Shown: piece after piece, positions 50,651 through 62,467 of the stretch
How positions within the stretch are numbered: position 1 is the stretch's first letter
Layout of the letters: each line of letters starts with the position of its first letter
Assembly: GCA_949825025.1 (NCBI GenBank)
Contig: OX463780.1
Location: forward strand, 22,956,229 to 23,020,228
Reading direction: 5' to 3'
From: Siphlonurus alternatus
Lineage: Eukaryota > Arthropoda > Insecta > Ephemeroptera > Siphlonuridae
Length of the DNA: 64,000 nt
Program-made: the position numbers and the translations under genes
Notes under the pieces: model-generated
Told to the model about the DNA's origin: nothing
What the model saw: the letters and a program-made list of their open reading frames with translations, nothing else
Database searches by the model: none

Positions 50651-52833
50651 CACTGAAGCGAGGTGGCCCACCCTGTAAGTACTAGTAACAATCACGGTGG
50701 CGCAACTCGGTGAGTGTTACGCGCGGATTTACACCTGCAGAAGACGACATGCAGGTGTGTCAAACGTAAATAAAGATCTAAAGAAAAGATTTTTCACACC
50801 TATTTTTAATTAACACCATGTAATTAATGTCACGCTTCTTATACTTAATATAAAAAAAATATTTAAGTACGTTGTTTTAGTCACGAAATAAAATAAAATA
50901 TTCACGATTTACATTGATTTTTCTTTCTTTCTTTTTTTATTTGAAGGTAGTATACTTAAATTGAGTTTATAAGATTTTACGGAAATAACACAAAGCAAAA
51001 CTCATTTCCAATGTCTCCCGATAACAAAAAAAAATATACTTCGTGGCTGCAATCTTTGCTATTAACAAAGTGCATACGTTGCCATTAAATACAATATAAT
51101 GACTTTTATTACAAAAAGATGACTTGAGTTTAATGTTTCCATGGTTACTGCATAATATTACATAAAATGGTCCAGCATCCCCGCTGCACATTTCATCTGA
51201 TAATCATGTTCCAGCAGCATCCTTGCCACAGCATCTTGCTATGATGAATTGTTCACCCTCTCTCATTCCCACCCTCAAGCTCATCTAACAAACTTTTTCT
51301 TGGACGCTAATAGAAAGAATATACGTTAAAAAAGAAAATTTACATTTTTTAAGAGCTAAAGGTATAAAGGAAAGTAAAAAAAAAAAAAAATGTGAGGGTT
51401 ATTTCCATTTTAGATTATTTCAAAGCTTTGATTTTTTTTTATATCTTTACTTGGTTTTGAAAGTTTTTAATTCCTCGTTTCCATCATCTTATACTTTGGT
51501 CCCTCTTCTTTCTTTCCATCTTCACTTTTGGAGTGGAGAAGCGTTATAACAAGGAAGGCCCTTCTCTTCTCTCCTTGCTAGGCTTACGTTAAGCACTTGC
51601 TGCAGTCATCATTATGCAAAGAGGCTTCGTCGTCACCCGCGTTAAAATAAAAAAAATAACTCGCCGGCATCTGTTGATACACCTCGTGATATAAACAACG
51701 TTCCCCCTGCTCTAATTTTTAGTGTTGTCACAGAATCATACATGGGGAAGTTTTTTGGAGGATTTTTGAACTGAATACTTTTCCTACCTTCGCAAAAATT
51801 GAAAACTGTCTTCAAGCTGCAGGTTTGGTTAACAAGGCAATGGTAACGTTCGAACTTCCCCGAGGTGTACACTAAGTTGCTGTGTGGACTGGTTATTACG
51901 GTGGGTAATATCGCTGCGCTTTACCGCCTTCATGATGACTTCTTAATGAACTTATACAACAAGCAAGATGCTTTTATTTTACCTATTCTTTTATAATATA
52001 ATGTTGAATAATATTTTTATGAAAAGAAAATGGATGTGTTTTTAAGAAATTTACAATATTTATGGATTAATACTTTTTTTCAACTCATAAAAGTTGCTCT
52101 TAGGTTGTTGCCTGTTTAATATAATATGAAATAGGACGTCTCATAATCTTGTCAATAGCCTTGGCTTATTCTAAGAAATAAGAGTTTGAATTACTGAGAA
52201 AAAGGAGGATATTACGCACTAAATTTTACAATTAAAAAATAATTTATGCATTATTTATACACACCAATTAGTGAGAATATAAACAAACAAATTTTTTGCT
52301 ACTTTGAAAACATTCATACATTTTTTTTCCTCCATTTCAAACGTTATGATTTATTTCGCATGGAACTGATAACAATAAAAAAAGATTTTACAAGAACATT
52401 ATATAACACAATCTCTGTAATTTTCGAGACTGGTCATAAAAAAAAATGTTTAGCTTTATTATATAGAATATTGCAATTGTAGACAGAGGATCTCATGATA
52501 CTTAAATGATATTCTGCTTTCTTTTAACTTAATAGCAAAATCAAGGTAAAACATATAGTCATGCATATACATAGTTTTAAAACACACAAATAATTACCAT
52601 GAAAAATATTTCCATGACTATAGCAATATATTCATAAGTGTGTTTTACTTCTTGACTTTTAAAGCATTAGAAGTCCTAGGCTTGAATAAAGAATGTTTAA
52701 AATATTACAAATTATCTCGAGATTCATTTATGAATATATTTGCAATAAAAACTAATTGTGTAAATACATTTAAAAGACTAGCTTTATTAATGTGCAGTCA
52801 TAATTGATAGAGTTAATTAATGATTGTATGATA

Positions 52834-53010
52834 GTGACTTTGACCCCGAGACGGACCACCTATAGAGGCTGCTTGGTCCAGCTACCATGTACGGTATGTC
52901 CACGGTCCTTGAGAGCCCAGGGGCCTGCGCACCGAGAGCCGTACATGGCGGCCCATGATTCATGGCCCGGCAAGCCACAAATAATCCCTAATGTTTACCC
53001 GAGGCAGTAG
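52834..53010. other. GC island with an internal inverted repeat
   Basis: ACCATGTACGG (52884-52894) and CCGTACATGG (52939-52948) could pair over 10 bp (14 bp with two weak positions) around a 44-nt loop. A CATGGCGGCCC, YY1-like site, overlaps the right arm. The plus frame 52804-53010 crosses it and is unrecognised. Confidence 0.45.
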
Positions 53011-53991
53011 TAACCTTTACGTTCGTTATTCATGCAAGGATAAAAAAAAATATTATATATGCATGATTTTTTTTTTTTTTTTTGGCAATGTCTCAAAACA
53101 TGAATGGAAAATTTGGAGAAAGTAGTGCCAAATGTATTATTATGCATGAATATCAAATTTTCAATAGGGTTGTTGTTATTGAATTTAAATCAAATGTAAA
53201 AAATATTTACAAACCAGAAGTTTCGCATATTTACGATAAATAAAAAAAAAATATGGTACTTTAGTTTTCATTCATTGCATATCTTCATTTTAAATTGTAA
53301 TTCATTCTTGAACTTGACCTTTTATTATGTAAATTATATCTGTTAAATTATTTAGTAGTATTATATTACTATACATACACTGATATTTAATAACAGTTAA
53401 TTAGCTTACCCTACTTACAATACAGACTACTTTTAACTCTAAAAATTATTCTTTAGTACTAATAAAAAATGCACAGATAGATTGAATAAAATTGGACATC
53501 GTGCGCTGATTGTTAAAAACGTATTCTTTTTTTCTCTGAAAGATTTACAAATTAACAATGTATAAACATTTGTTTTTATTTTCTTCTAAATTTAGAAGCG
53601 ATTAGAACACATAATTTTTTAAATCATACAGATTTGTACTGCACAACTTTGTGTTTTTACCATGCACGTCAAAGTCTGTGTTTTAGTAGCGCCAATGCTC
53701 TCTACGTACAACATGCTAAGAGGGGATGTTGGGTGGTAGAGAGGGGCGGGGCGGGATGCATACGCATTAATCTGTAAGCCAGGCAACAGTGAGGGCGAGT
53801 TTAAGGATTAAACAGAACACGCGAACCAGATGATAAAAAAAAATGTGTTGCCCACCAAATCGTGCCTTCGCAGTCCTGACGCGACTTAATACAATATAAT
53901 CAAATGATCCCCTCCTCATTAGACTAGTGTTAGACAACAATGGCTTTCCCATGATGCTCTCTGATGAACCCTTTTTCACGATAAATTATTC

Positions 53992-53999
<8 letters not shown>
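53011..53999. other. AT-rich spacer with GC island at about 53690-53985
   Basis: The island includes GAGAGGGGCGGGGCGGGATG (an Sp1/KLF-like GC box) near 53740. A T19 run is at about 53068-53086. The minus frame 53767-53979 is unrecognised. Confidence 0.35.

Positions 54000-54037
<38 letters not shown>
54000..54037. repeat. (CT)n microsatellite
   Basis: About 37 bp of uninterrupted CT. Confidence 0.95.
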
Positions 54038-54040
<3 letters not shown>

Positions 54041-54990
54041 TTATCTTCTTCCAACATTATATCACATTGTTTTAATGTAGATATACTGTTTTGATTGCTA
54101 TCAATACAAGGATATACAACAATCTGATAGAATGTAAAAAAATACGAGTAAGTACGATAGTATAAAAATTTAGTACAAATATAAAATAAACAAAAAGACA
54201 ATCGTTTGCCAAATAAGTACATTATTATTTGTCAAATAATATAAAAAGCAACGTGCTTGTTGCTTGCATGGGAGAATCGTGGTTTGATGCAGTAGCACGC
54301 GGTTCTTCTCTCATGACGGTCCCACGGGAGTTTTGTCTTGGTCGTCGTTGACTACTCGCCATTGAGGGCGCTGAGGCCGCCGCGACGGCCGTGACGAGAC
54401 TGCGAAATGAGGAGATACCACGACAACGTCCTCGCCCTAGACGACGCCGAGCTGCTGCTGTTGGAGTTCCAAGAAGCGAGAGGCCGTGGCAGGCAGTGCC
54501 GTCTTGGTGCAGGCGTGGGGTCACGCGTAGGAGGCGAATGTCAATCACGTTAATTGTAATCCAAAACGTGTAGTCAGTACAGAATGCTATATATACAACA
54601 ATGCTTGAAATAATACTTGTTAATGATGTTTTTGTTTTTTTACTATTAAAAGTCTTGTTTGGTTTTTGACTAACATACTAATGACTATATAACACTTTTA
54701 TTTTTAATTGTTTTGAAAAATAATTAGATAATTTTTAATATTATTTCATTTTAATCCTAATATTTTATACATTTGTAGTGTTAAACTTAATTATCTGGTT
54801 AAAGAATAAATGAGAATTAATAGGATTTCAGCTAATATCATATTCAAATATTTTTATGCATTTTTTTTTCAGATTCAGTTAAAAATATGTACTGTATTGT
54901 ATGTATATATATAATTTTTTTCAGATCAAAATCAAACTAATGCTTTGTCGTCACAGTAATGCAATGTTTGCCTAATCCAGTGTATGACTC

Positions 54991-54998
54991 TGACGTCA
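54991..54998. promoter_or_regulatory. CRE palindrome
   Basis: TGACGTCA in ACTCTGACGTCACAGTG; the flanks ACTCTG and CACAGTG partly extend the symmetry. Confidence 0.35.
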
Positions 54999-57900
54999 CA
55001 GTGTATTTTATAACAATTTCATAATATTTTATAAATCCAGAAATACATTATATAGTAAGTGACTCACAACAATACATATTTTTTAAAAAGACATAAAAAA
55101 TAAATAAGTAAACATACCGCTAAGTAGAACGTATCTTGGAGGTCATACAAAAAATCTACTTTATTTTGCAAGACTAGTAAGTTATCGATAGCTTATTGAT
55201 ACGATCAGCAGAGGATGACTTTTTTGTCGTTCGCTGCGGGAATGCTGGTCGCTCCAGACGGTCCAGGAATGCTTGGCGACGTGGGAGGTGGAAAGCCCGC
55301 TATGTACTGAGATCTTGGGCCATGCAAAGTCCTCTCATTAACGAGTGGAGACACGCGGCACACTCCTCCTTATGAATCATGCATGCCAATATTATTATTA
55401 ATGTAAATTAGATGCCAGCTAGCTCTTTGTTTACAATGTTCATTGATCAATTTGATAACGGTACATCTTAATTATTTATATTTTAATTTCAATTTCATTA
55501 TGTATTTTTATCACCTTTTTGATTATTTAATTAAAACTAATCAAGTTTAATTATTTAAATATTATAAAACAAATGTTCTTACAGTGGTGGGGTGAATATT
55601 AATTATTACAATGTTTAACATATTTTATTTATACATAATATAATTATATTGACGTCGTATTATAGCGTCAAAAAGTAACTAACATTAATCATTAGTATTA
55701 AATAACTGTATTTAGTTATTTCAAATAATTATAATTATATTCCCGTTCTTTTGATGGTATCAATTTTATCCTTCTCCTTTTTTTACATTATCGGTTTAGT
55801 TAGGTCAAATAATACACTCATACATGATTTACCTTTTTGAACTTTTATGTGTTTTTTTTTTAAAGTTTAAACTTCTTAAATGATACTTTTTTAATAAATT
55901 TTTTGCTCTACTCATGATTCTCAGATTTTAAAAATAGTTCTTAAAACAGTTAACATTGTACAATACCTGATGCTTGACAAAACCTTTTGAATTAAATACT
56001 TTAAACCAATTTTCATTACATTGTAAGATAAATAATTACTATCTTAAAAACCAAAAATGTTCCTTTTTCGTCATATTATTTCTTCCTCCTTCTTTACTTT
56101 TTTTTTACAATACATGTACAAAACTCTAAACACGTAGAAACGATTTCAAATTTAAAATGCAACACACATCATCACTACTATATACCACATCCTACAATTA
56201 TTTGTGGTAACTCACATTTAAAGTCAAGGGAAAAAAAAACACTTTTACTCTCTTCCTTGGTATAAAAATTCGCTGAGACGACTGTGCAAGGACATTTAGC
56301 AAGGTAATAATTATCGTATGGTTGCTTGCCACGAGTGGGTGGGTGGTCGGAGCGGGCTAATGAGGCTAATCGGACGGTCATCAGAAGGCCAACAGACGCC
56401 TTGCCCGTGGCCTGCGTTAGATAAGACCCGGTGATATAGGAAGGGAGAAACTTATTCGCGTAATTGGCAATCCTGGAATTCGGAACGTGCCGAGTTAACG
56501 GTAGCAAAATCACAGTCGAGACAGAGTTGAAAAAAAAAACTCTCTTTTTAATTTATATATTATAAAAAAAAGACATATTCACACAAACCCCCGTAATCAC
56601 TGTATAAGGTCTTCATAAAAAATACTTGTTTCTTAAAGGAAAAAAAATATATATAATATAAATGTTTGTGGCAAGTAAATGTAACTATTAATTTAAATTA
56701 TAGTTTAAATATCTCATTATATTTTTGTTTAATAAAAAAATATAATATGGAATTTAAGTATACTAATAAATTTACGTCAAATGTGATATTGTAACATTTT
56801 TTGACAACATATTTTTTTTTTATTCTCATAAAAAATGTTTATGTTTCAGTATATTGTACATATATTTTTATTACATGAATGAAAATGTTATTAACATTTT
56901 TATTAAATGAAAAGTTTTGACTGTTTTTGGCAAGGACTGGTTAGACCACACTGAAGTTTTAGTGCTTTTACATGAAACAGCAACTTTGAATTACCCATGC
57001 AGAAACAAACTTACATATAAAAGGGAGCGGTCGTTATAGGCTGCGAATGTAATCATTCTTAAAGCAAATAGTCAGTACTACATGGTATGAAGTAATTTTA
57101 TAATAGGTTAATTTCAGTTCGTTTTTAATTTGGTAATATAATCTTGGACATGAGTAAAATTCTAACAACAATTTTTACAACATACTTTCCATTCAATAAT
57201 TTCATGCAAATATTTTATTTCTTTAATTAATATATATTTTGCATGCCTAATTATAATTTTAATTTATAAAAAATTAATAAATACAATTAGTTAATCAAAT
57301 TTAGTTTATTAAAAATTAAGCACTTTAATTTTTTTTAAAATATTTGTCATAATTATTTTAAATACACAATTAAAAACAAAATATGTTCATGTTAAGGCAT
57401 ACTTAGTTTTTAATTACTCGGCTTCATTACCTCCATTAATCTAGAGCCGAGCATGCAGGGCCGCAGTGCACCGTCCGATTATGCAAACTGCCTCACGCCT
57501 CTGAACGAAGGGTTGTCTGCCTGCCAGGCGCTAACTACTGCGGAATTACTGCCATCATCTTTGCACCTTCGTCTTGTCGTATGAAAAAGTACTTTCTGAA
57601 TAACTTAGAAAATTAAATTAATTTCAATAGCCCAAAGAAAAATACTTATGGTGTTTTTCTTTAAGAAAAACACACTAAATATTTTTCTTTTTAAGTTAAA
57701 ATAATATTGTAAAGATTTATTTATTGGTGTCCTATTATTTTGGCATAATTTTCTTACTAATTTTAAAATAAAATAATATTTATAACCCAACAAATCTTTA
57801 ATTACAGCTGAATTTTATTTGCTTCCAATCAGTTGTTTCTAAAAGCATCAGCAGGCGTATTATAGAATCTATGGTTTGATACACATATTTGTATGTGGAA

Positions 57901-60105
57901 TTATTATGAAAAAATTATGTTAATATGACATTTTAACTGAAAGTTTTAATGACAATAATTTAGCTTAAACCAATTGTTATACGTATTGTATAATGAAATA
58001 TAATGTTTTAAATAATAGTAAATTTAGCACATAACTTTTTTATATGTAAAAAACTTAAATTTGATCAGTAAATCTGATAATGAAAACAATTTTAATAACA
58101 ATTTTTACTAAAAAAAATATATGTATAGAGAGTTTTAAAAAAAATGTAACTGCAGCATAATTCAATCTATATTTTAACAATTTAATCAAGTTGAAAAATC
58201 AATGTTGATATAAAAAGATAATTTTTTGTGACATGTTATTGACAAGGTAGTGATAAATCAGTACAGGTTCCAGCTTGATAGAAAGAGAGAGAAGCGATTA
58301 CTGCATCACACTGGTGAAAATCCCCAATGGAGTTTGTTAGCAGCAGCATCCAGCGCTGGGATGAAACGACATCAGTGAATCACTCCCCCTCCTCTCTCAT
58401 CTGGAACCTCAATCGGAGCTGACAAGCCTGTAGTTGTCCATGTCACCTCTTATTTACATTTTAATAACCCCTCCGCCACAGCCGCCATGGTACCACCGCC
58501 GCTACCGGAGCACTCGAGCGCTAATTCTCCCCTGAGAGAGAGATACCCGCAAACTCTTCTACCCTCAAAACCAACGTTCTAAAAATATCACACTCGTATA
58601 TTACACCATCAGAAAATTTTATCACAAAATTTTGTCTCTTTTATTATATATTCAAAGACTTAAGATTATTAACTTTCTCTTTATAACGTCGCACCCTTCA
58701 TTCAAACCAAATTTTTGGACAATACTTGAAATATTTTCCAAAATATTGCATTATTTTATGTATTTTTTTTCAATCTTATATCATTCAAACTGTGTCCTGA
58801 CTTTATATCTCGATATAGGGGTTATAATTAATATTATTAATAAAGAAATACCACCACAAGCCAATGATCAATTATCAAAATGTCTTTGGCAGAAGTCCAC
58901 GTGCCTCGTAACTGCGTACGAACACCTTTAGTGGTGATAGCTACAATATTAATTACTGAAATTAAGCTACTTATGACACTTGGGAGATATAAGGTATAAG
59001 AAACGTAGAAATATCAATAAAAAATTTAGTTGATACATATAATGAAAAAATTCCTTAGCTTAAATATAGAAACTTTAAATTCATGAAACAAGCCATATTT
59101 GAGAGTTTGTGCAATTAAAGATTGATAGCAAACAAAAGCTCCCCGTATTGATGGAAAATTTGATGTCTAACTTGCAGGATGTTATCGCTGTGCATCTATA
59201 AGCCAACATGCGGTCGGCATTACTCCGTGGTAGCTCGAGCAGGGTGTGAAAAGAGTTTGGTATCTGACATCTCGAGGGCCTGCAGATAAGAGCGCGACTG
59301 GTGACAATGGCGGATGCGGCTCCCAATTTCACGCCAATTTGCCTCATTTGTGTACCCCGCCACCGCAGTAGCAGCCCGGGCCCAGGGGAGGGAGGGTATG
59401 CTGGGATTTCAATGCTTCTAACGAGCACACGCTTATATAGGGGGGAAATATGCAAAAATTGTTAGCCTTCAAATCTTGCATTTTTTTATTCAATTTGACA
59501 AGTGCAAAGATATTTTTTTTACATGTTTGTATGGACACAAAAGAATTTTTTCAATCGAATGGAGAATAAATATCACTGAAGTTGTTTTTTATTTTTTCTA
59601 AATCGGTGAACTTTAACAAATTTACTTTAAAACTATATATTTGAAGAACTGCAAGTACATAATCTAGCTACTTCATATTTTATAGCAATACTAAACTTGT
59701 TTATCAATTTTTAAATGATAATGTTTTAAATTGTTTTTAATATTATATATATATTTATTTCAATAAAATGCTGACATATTAAACAATATTTCACATGAAA
59801 ATATTTTGTTTCAGATCTTCCTATTTCATCATTGCTACCTCTGAGATGTGAAGTATTCACTTGAGAGTTTTACATCAGCTACATTGGCCATCAGATCTCA
59901 TAGCAGCTGCAGACACGTGAGTATATAAATCAAAATATACTTTTTTATGTGTTTGAAAAAAAAAATGCACTGAGTTAAACATTTCGTTTAAGTTAAGAAT
60001 TTCATTTTTATTTTTTATTGGGAGCATCTGAAAGTTATAGTGCTACAAAATATTCTCGTAATAAATCTTGCCGTTGGCTAGGTTTGGTTTTGTGCGCTGT
60101 TTGAA

Positions 60106-60109
<4 letters not shown>

Positions 60110-60141
<32 letters not shown>
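60110..60141. repeat. (GA)n microsatellite
   Basis: About 32 bp of uninterrupted AG. Confidence 0.95.
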
Positions 60142-60144
<3 letters not shown>

Positions 60145-61470
60145 ATAAGGACTGTATGGAAATTTATTCCGTTTTACGAAGGTCACAAACTCTGACATGT
60201 CATCTCTCACACTCCTTGACTACGATGACTGACGATGCCCAAGCTTTTTGTCACCATCTCTCTTTTTCGCTACGTCCACTTGGTGACAGCGTGCCATAAA
60301 CCATGCCTCCAAAAACCTCCATAGCTTGCCCTCTATGCACATTAGACAAGCATAAAAACCGTCACTAGTTTGAGTCATGGTGCATCCCTCTCCTCGTCAT
60401 ATTAGGGTGGAGATGGAGGCTATAGCTTCTATACCAGCTTTGCTATATTATATGGCATCAGTGGTGAGTGATATAAGAGCACGAGATTCGCGCTTCACTT
60501 GTTCATGAATATTCAGTAGACGTCTCATACTAGTATAGTCCCCTTCTATATGCCTGCAACGACCGACATTGGAAAAGTAAATATTTGCTACAAACATATT
60601 TTTACGGCTTTTATATCTTCATTGTGTGGTTAAAAATGTGTTTTTATGAAAAAAGGATGTTCTTTTAATGACATTTTTAAGGCAAAAATATATACAAAGA
60701 AATTATATTTTTGACCCTTACTGTTGTGTTATTGTATAACTTTACGTAATATATCATTAATTATAATGGAATGTTAATATGTTACAATGATGACAATTGT
60801 CGTTTTGTTTTAAAATTTGTTGTAATAATTTTAATGCAAAAAGAAAATTTGTATTTTGGCTTATTCATTTTAAGAGAATAAGCTAGAAATGCAGCCAATA
60901 GAGGATCAAAATGCATTTTCAAGAAATTAGGTCTTGCACTGAAATATATGTTTTTTTTTTTTTATCATTCGATTTACAAAAATACAAAAATAGACATGAA
61001 GACTTAAGAGCAAGATAAGAGTATATAACATGGGATTTACAATTAAAGTCATTCATTTAGAGTAAAAAAAAAAATAAAGAAAGTAAAGTTGTCTTGTTTC
61101 CTATCTCCTATCTGATGGTATGTTATGTTATATTCCACAAAAATAACATTTTCAGAAACATGGCAGTATATTAAAATGTTGGTTCCATTTGAATTAAATA
61201 TGCATAAATATGATAATTTATAAATTTATTCTACCAACACAATAAATAATATATTATTAAACATAAATCTTTTAACACCCATTATATAATTAATTGTAAA
61301 TTTAATGTCAAGTAATATGAAGTAGACATCTAATTTTCATTTCAAAATTCTTAAGATATGACTTTGAAATACAAAAGCTTGAAAGTAGATTTCAATTGTT
61401 TCTATACGATATTATATAAATTATTTCATTTTCTATGGTAGGCACTATATAAGATGAGTCAACAATGGTG

Positions 61471-61478
61471 TGACGTCA
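61471..61478. promoter_or_regulatory. CRE palindrome next to an AP-1-like site
   Basis: TGACGTCA as GTGACGTCAT. TGAGTCA (AP-1 consensus) lies 15 bp upstream at 61455-61461. It is at the start of the 61.6-kb GC island. Confidence 0.4.
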
Positions 61479-61939
61479 TTTCCACCCCTCTTGGTATCCT
61501 CCACCCTTCTTCTCGTGCATATTCAGGAGGTATCGAGTCCCTCCACTGTAGATTTGCAATGCAGATGAGCAGCTAGGGATGCTGCAGTAGAGGGTGATGA
61601 TGATGATGCCCCACTGACGATGCACTAGAAGACGCTGCCTACCAGTCTTATGACAACAACACACACACATTACACGTTGGCAGGCGAGATTCATCGTGTC
61701 AAGAGAGTGTTGACTTCGAATCTCTATAATACTTTGAGGTGCTTTAAAGGTATAATACAGAAAGAAATACAATTTATGCAATTTTTATACACCAAAGGTT
61801 TACTTTAAAGTGTGTATATATTTATGTTAATAATTTATTATTATGATATAAAATGCTTCGTCGTTGAATCATGAGTCTTTATTTTTTTATATAAAAAAAA
61901 AGTCTGAAACGTATTGCTTTATAAAAAACAGGTTGCAGA

Positions 61940-61947
61940 TTTATAAT
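61940..61947. repeat. Target-site duplication of the hAT MITE (left copy)
   Basis: TTTATAAT, identical to 62460-62467. Confidence 0.88.
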
Positions 61948-62459
61948 CAGAGATGCAAAACTTCGCGCGAAACATGGTGTGCGAAACTTTCGCGAAACTT
62001 TCGCGCGAATATTCGCGAAACTTCGCGAAAATTTCGCGAAACTTACAAAATGACTGTCGCAATGCGATTTTTCATATATTCATCAAAAAATTAAGAAAAC
62101 AAGATAAAATGGCCCCTTTCATGACCTGTCTATCCTCAAATGTGTTAAATGATTTTAAAAATAATTAAAAGTAATTTTTAAAATTAATAAAAAAGAAATA
62201 TTTTTTTTTTATATCTAATAAATTAAACTGAACTCTTTTTTAATTCATTTATGCAATTAAACCTGTCATTAAAGCAAAATTAGGAAAAAAACGGCGTATT
62301 CATTAAATACGTTTCGAAAAAGTAGAGCGGGAAATTCAAATAAATCAATTTCACGAAGTTTCGCGCGAAACTTTCGCGAAACTTGGCTTGCGAAACTTCG
62401 CGAATATTCGCGAAACTAGCGAAATTTCGCGCGAAGCTTCGCGAAGCGTTGCATCACTG
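61948..62459. mobile_element. hAT-type MITE, 512 bp, with GCGAAAC motif clusters
   Basis: Ends are CAGAGATGCAAAACTTCGCG and, reverse-complemented, CAGTGATGCAACGCTTCGCG, flanked by a perfect 8-bp duplication (TTTATAAT). About 90-110 bp inside each end are packed with TTCGCGAAAC-type motifs (61957-62045 and 62348-62455), in inverted orientation. The centre is AT-rich and non-coding. CAG ends and the 8-bp duplication place it in hAT. It is a different family from the 35.8-kb element. Frames crossing it (61864-62168 plus, 62351-62812 minus) are incidental. Confidence 0.87.
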
Positions 62460-62467
62460 TTTATAAT
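62460..62467. repeat. Target-site duplication of the hAT MITE (right copy)
   Basis: TTTATAAT, identical to 61940-61947. Confidence 0.88.

Larger units (their letters stand above)
46976..52833. other. AT-rich DNA with GC islands and a G-rich tract
   Basis: Islands lie at about 47750-47940, 48510-48680 (containing a G-run, listed separately), 49480-49800, 50630-50760, 51170-51270 and 51550-51910. The minus frame at 51642-51872 and others in islands are unrecognised. A short (TA)n run is at about 48356-48379. AGCAGCATC occurs at about 49508 and 51211. Confidence 0.35.
54038..61939. other. AT-rich DNA with a regular series of GC islands
   Basis: Islands lie at about 54260-54560, 55200-55390, 56270-56520, 57440-57580, 58300-58560, 59170-59430, 60060-60560 and 61460-61740, each separated by roughly 0.5-1 kb of AT-rich DNA. 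The 54.4-kb island is the most CpG-rich (GGCCGCCGCGACGGCCGTGACG near its centre). The 56.4-kb island holds a 111-codon minus frame (56178-56513). The 59.3-kb island holds a 124-codon minus frame (59081-59455) and ACAATGGCGGATGCGGC. None gives a recognised protein or good splice boundaries on both sides. The AT-rich parts hold nothing recognisable. Confidence 0.35.

Noticed and set aside
56178..56513. 111-codon minus frame as a gene
   Set aside because: It spans both an island and AT-rich flanks, with no recognisable domain or boundary signals.
59081..59455. 124-codon minus frame as a gene
   Set aside because: It is unrecognised and composed of an island plus AT-rich tail; more likely a chance frame.
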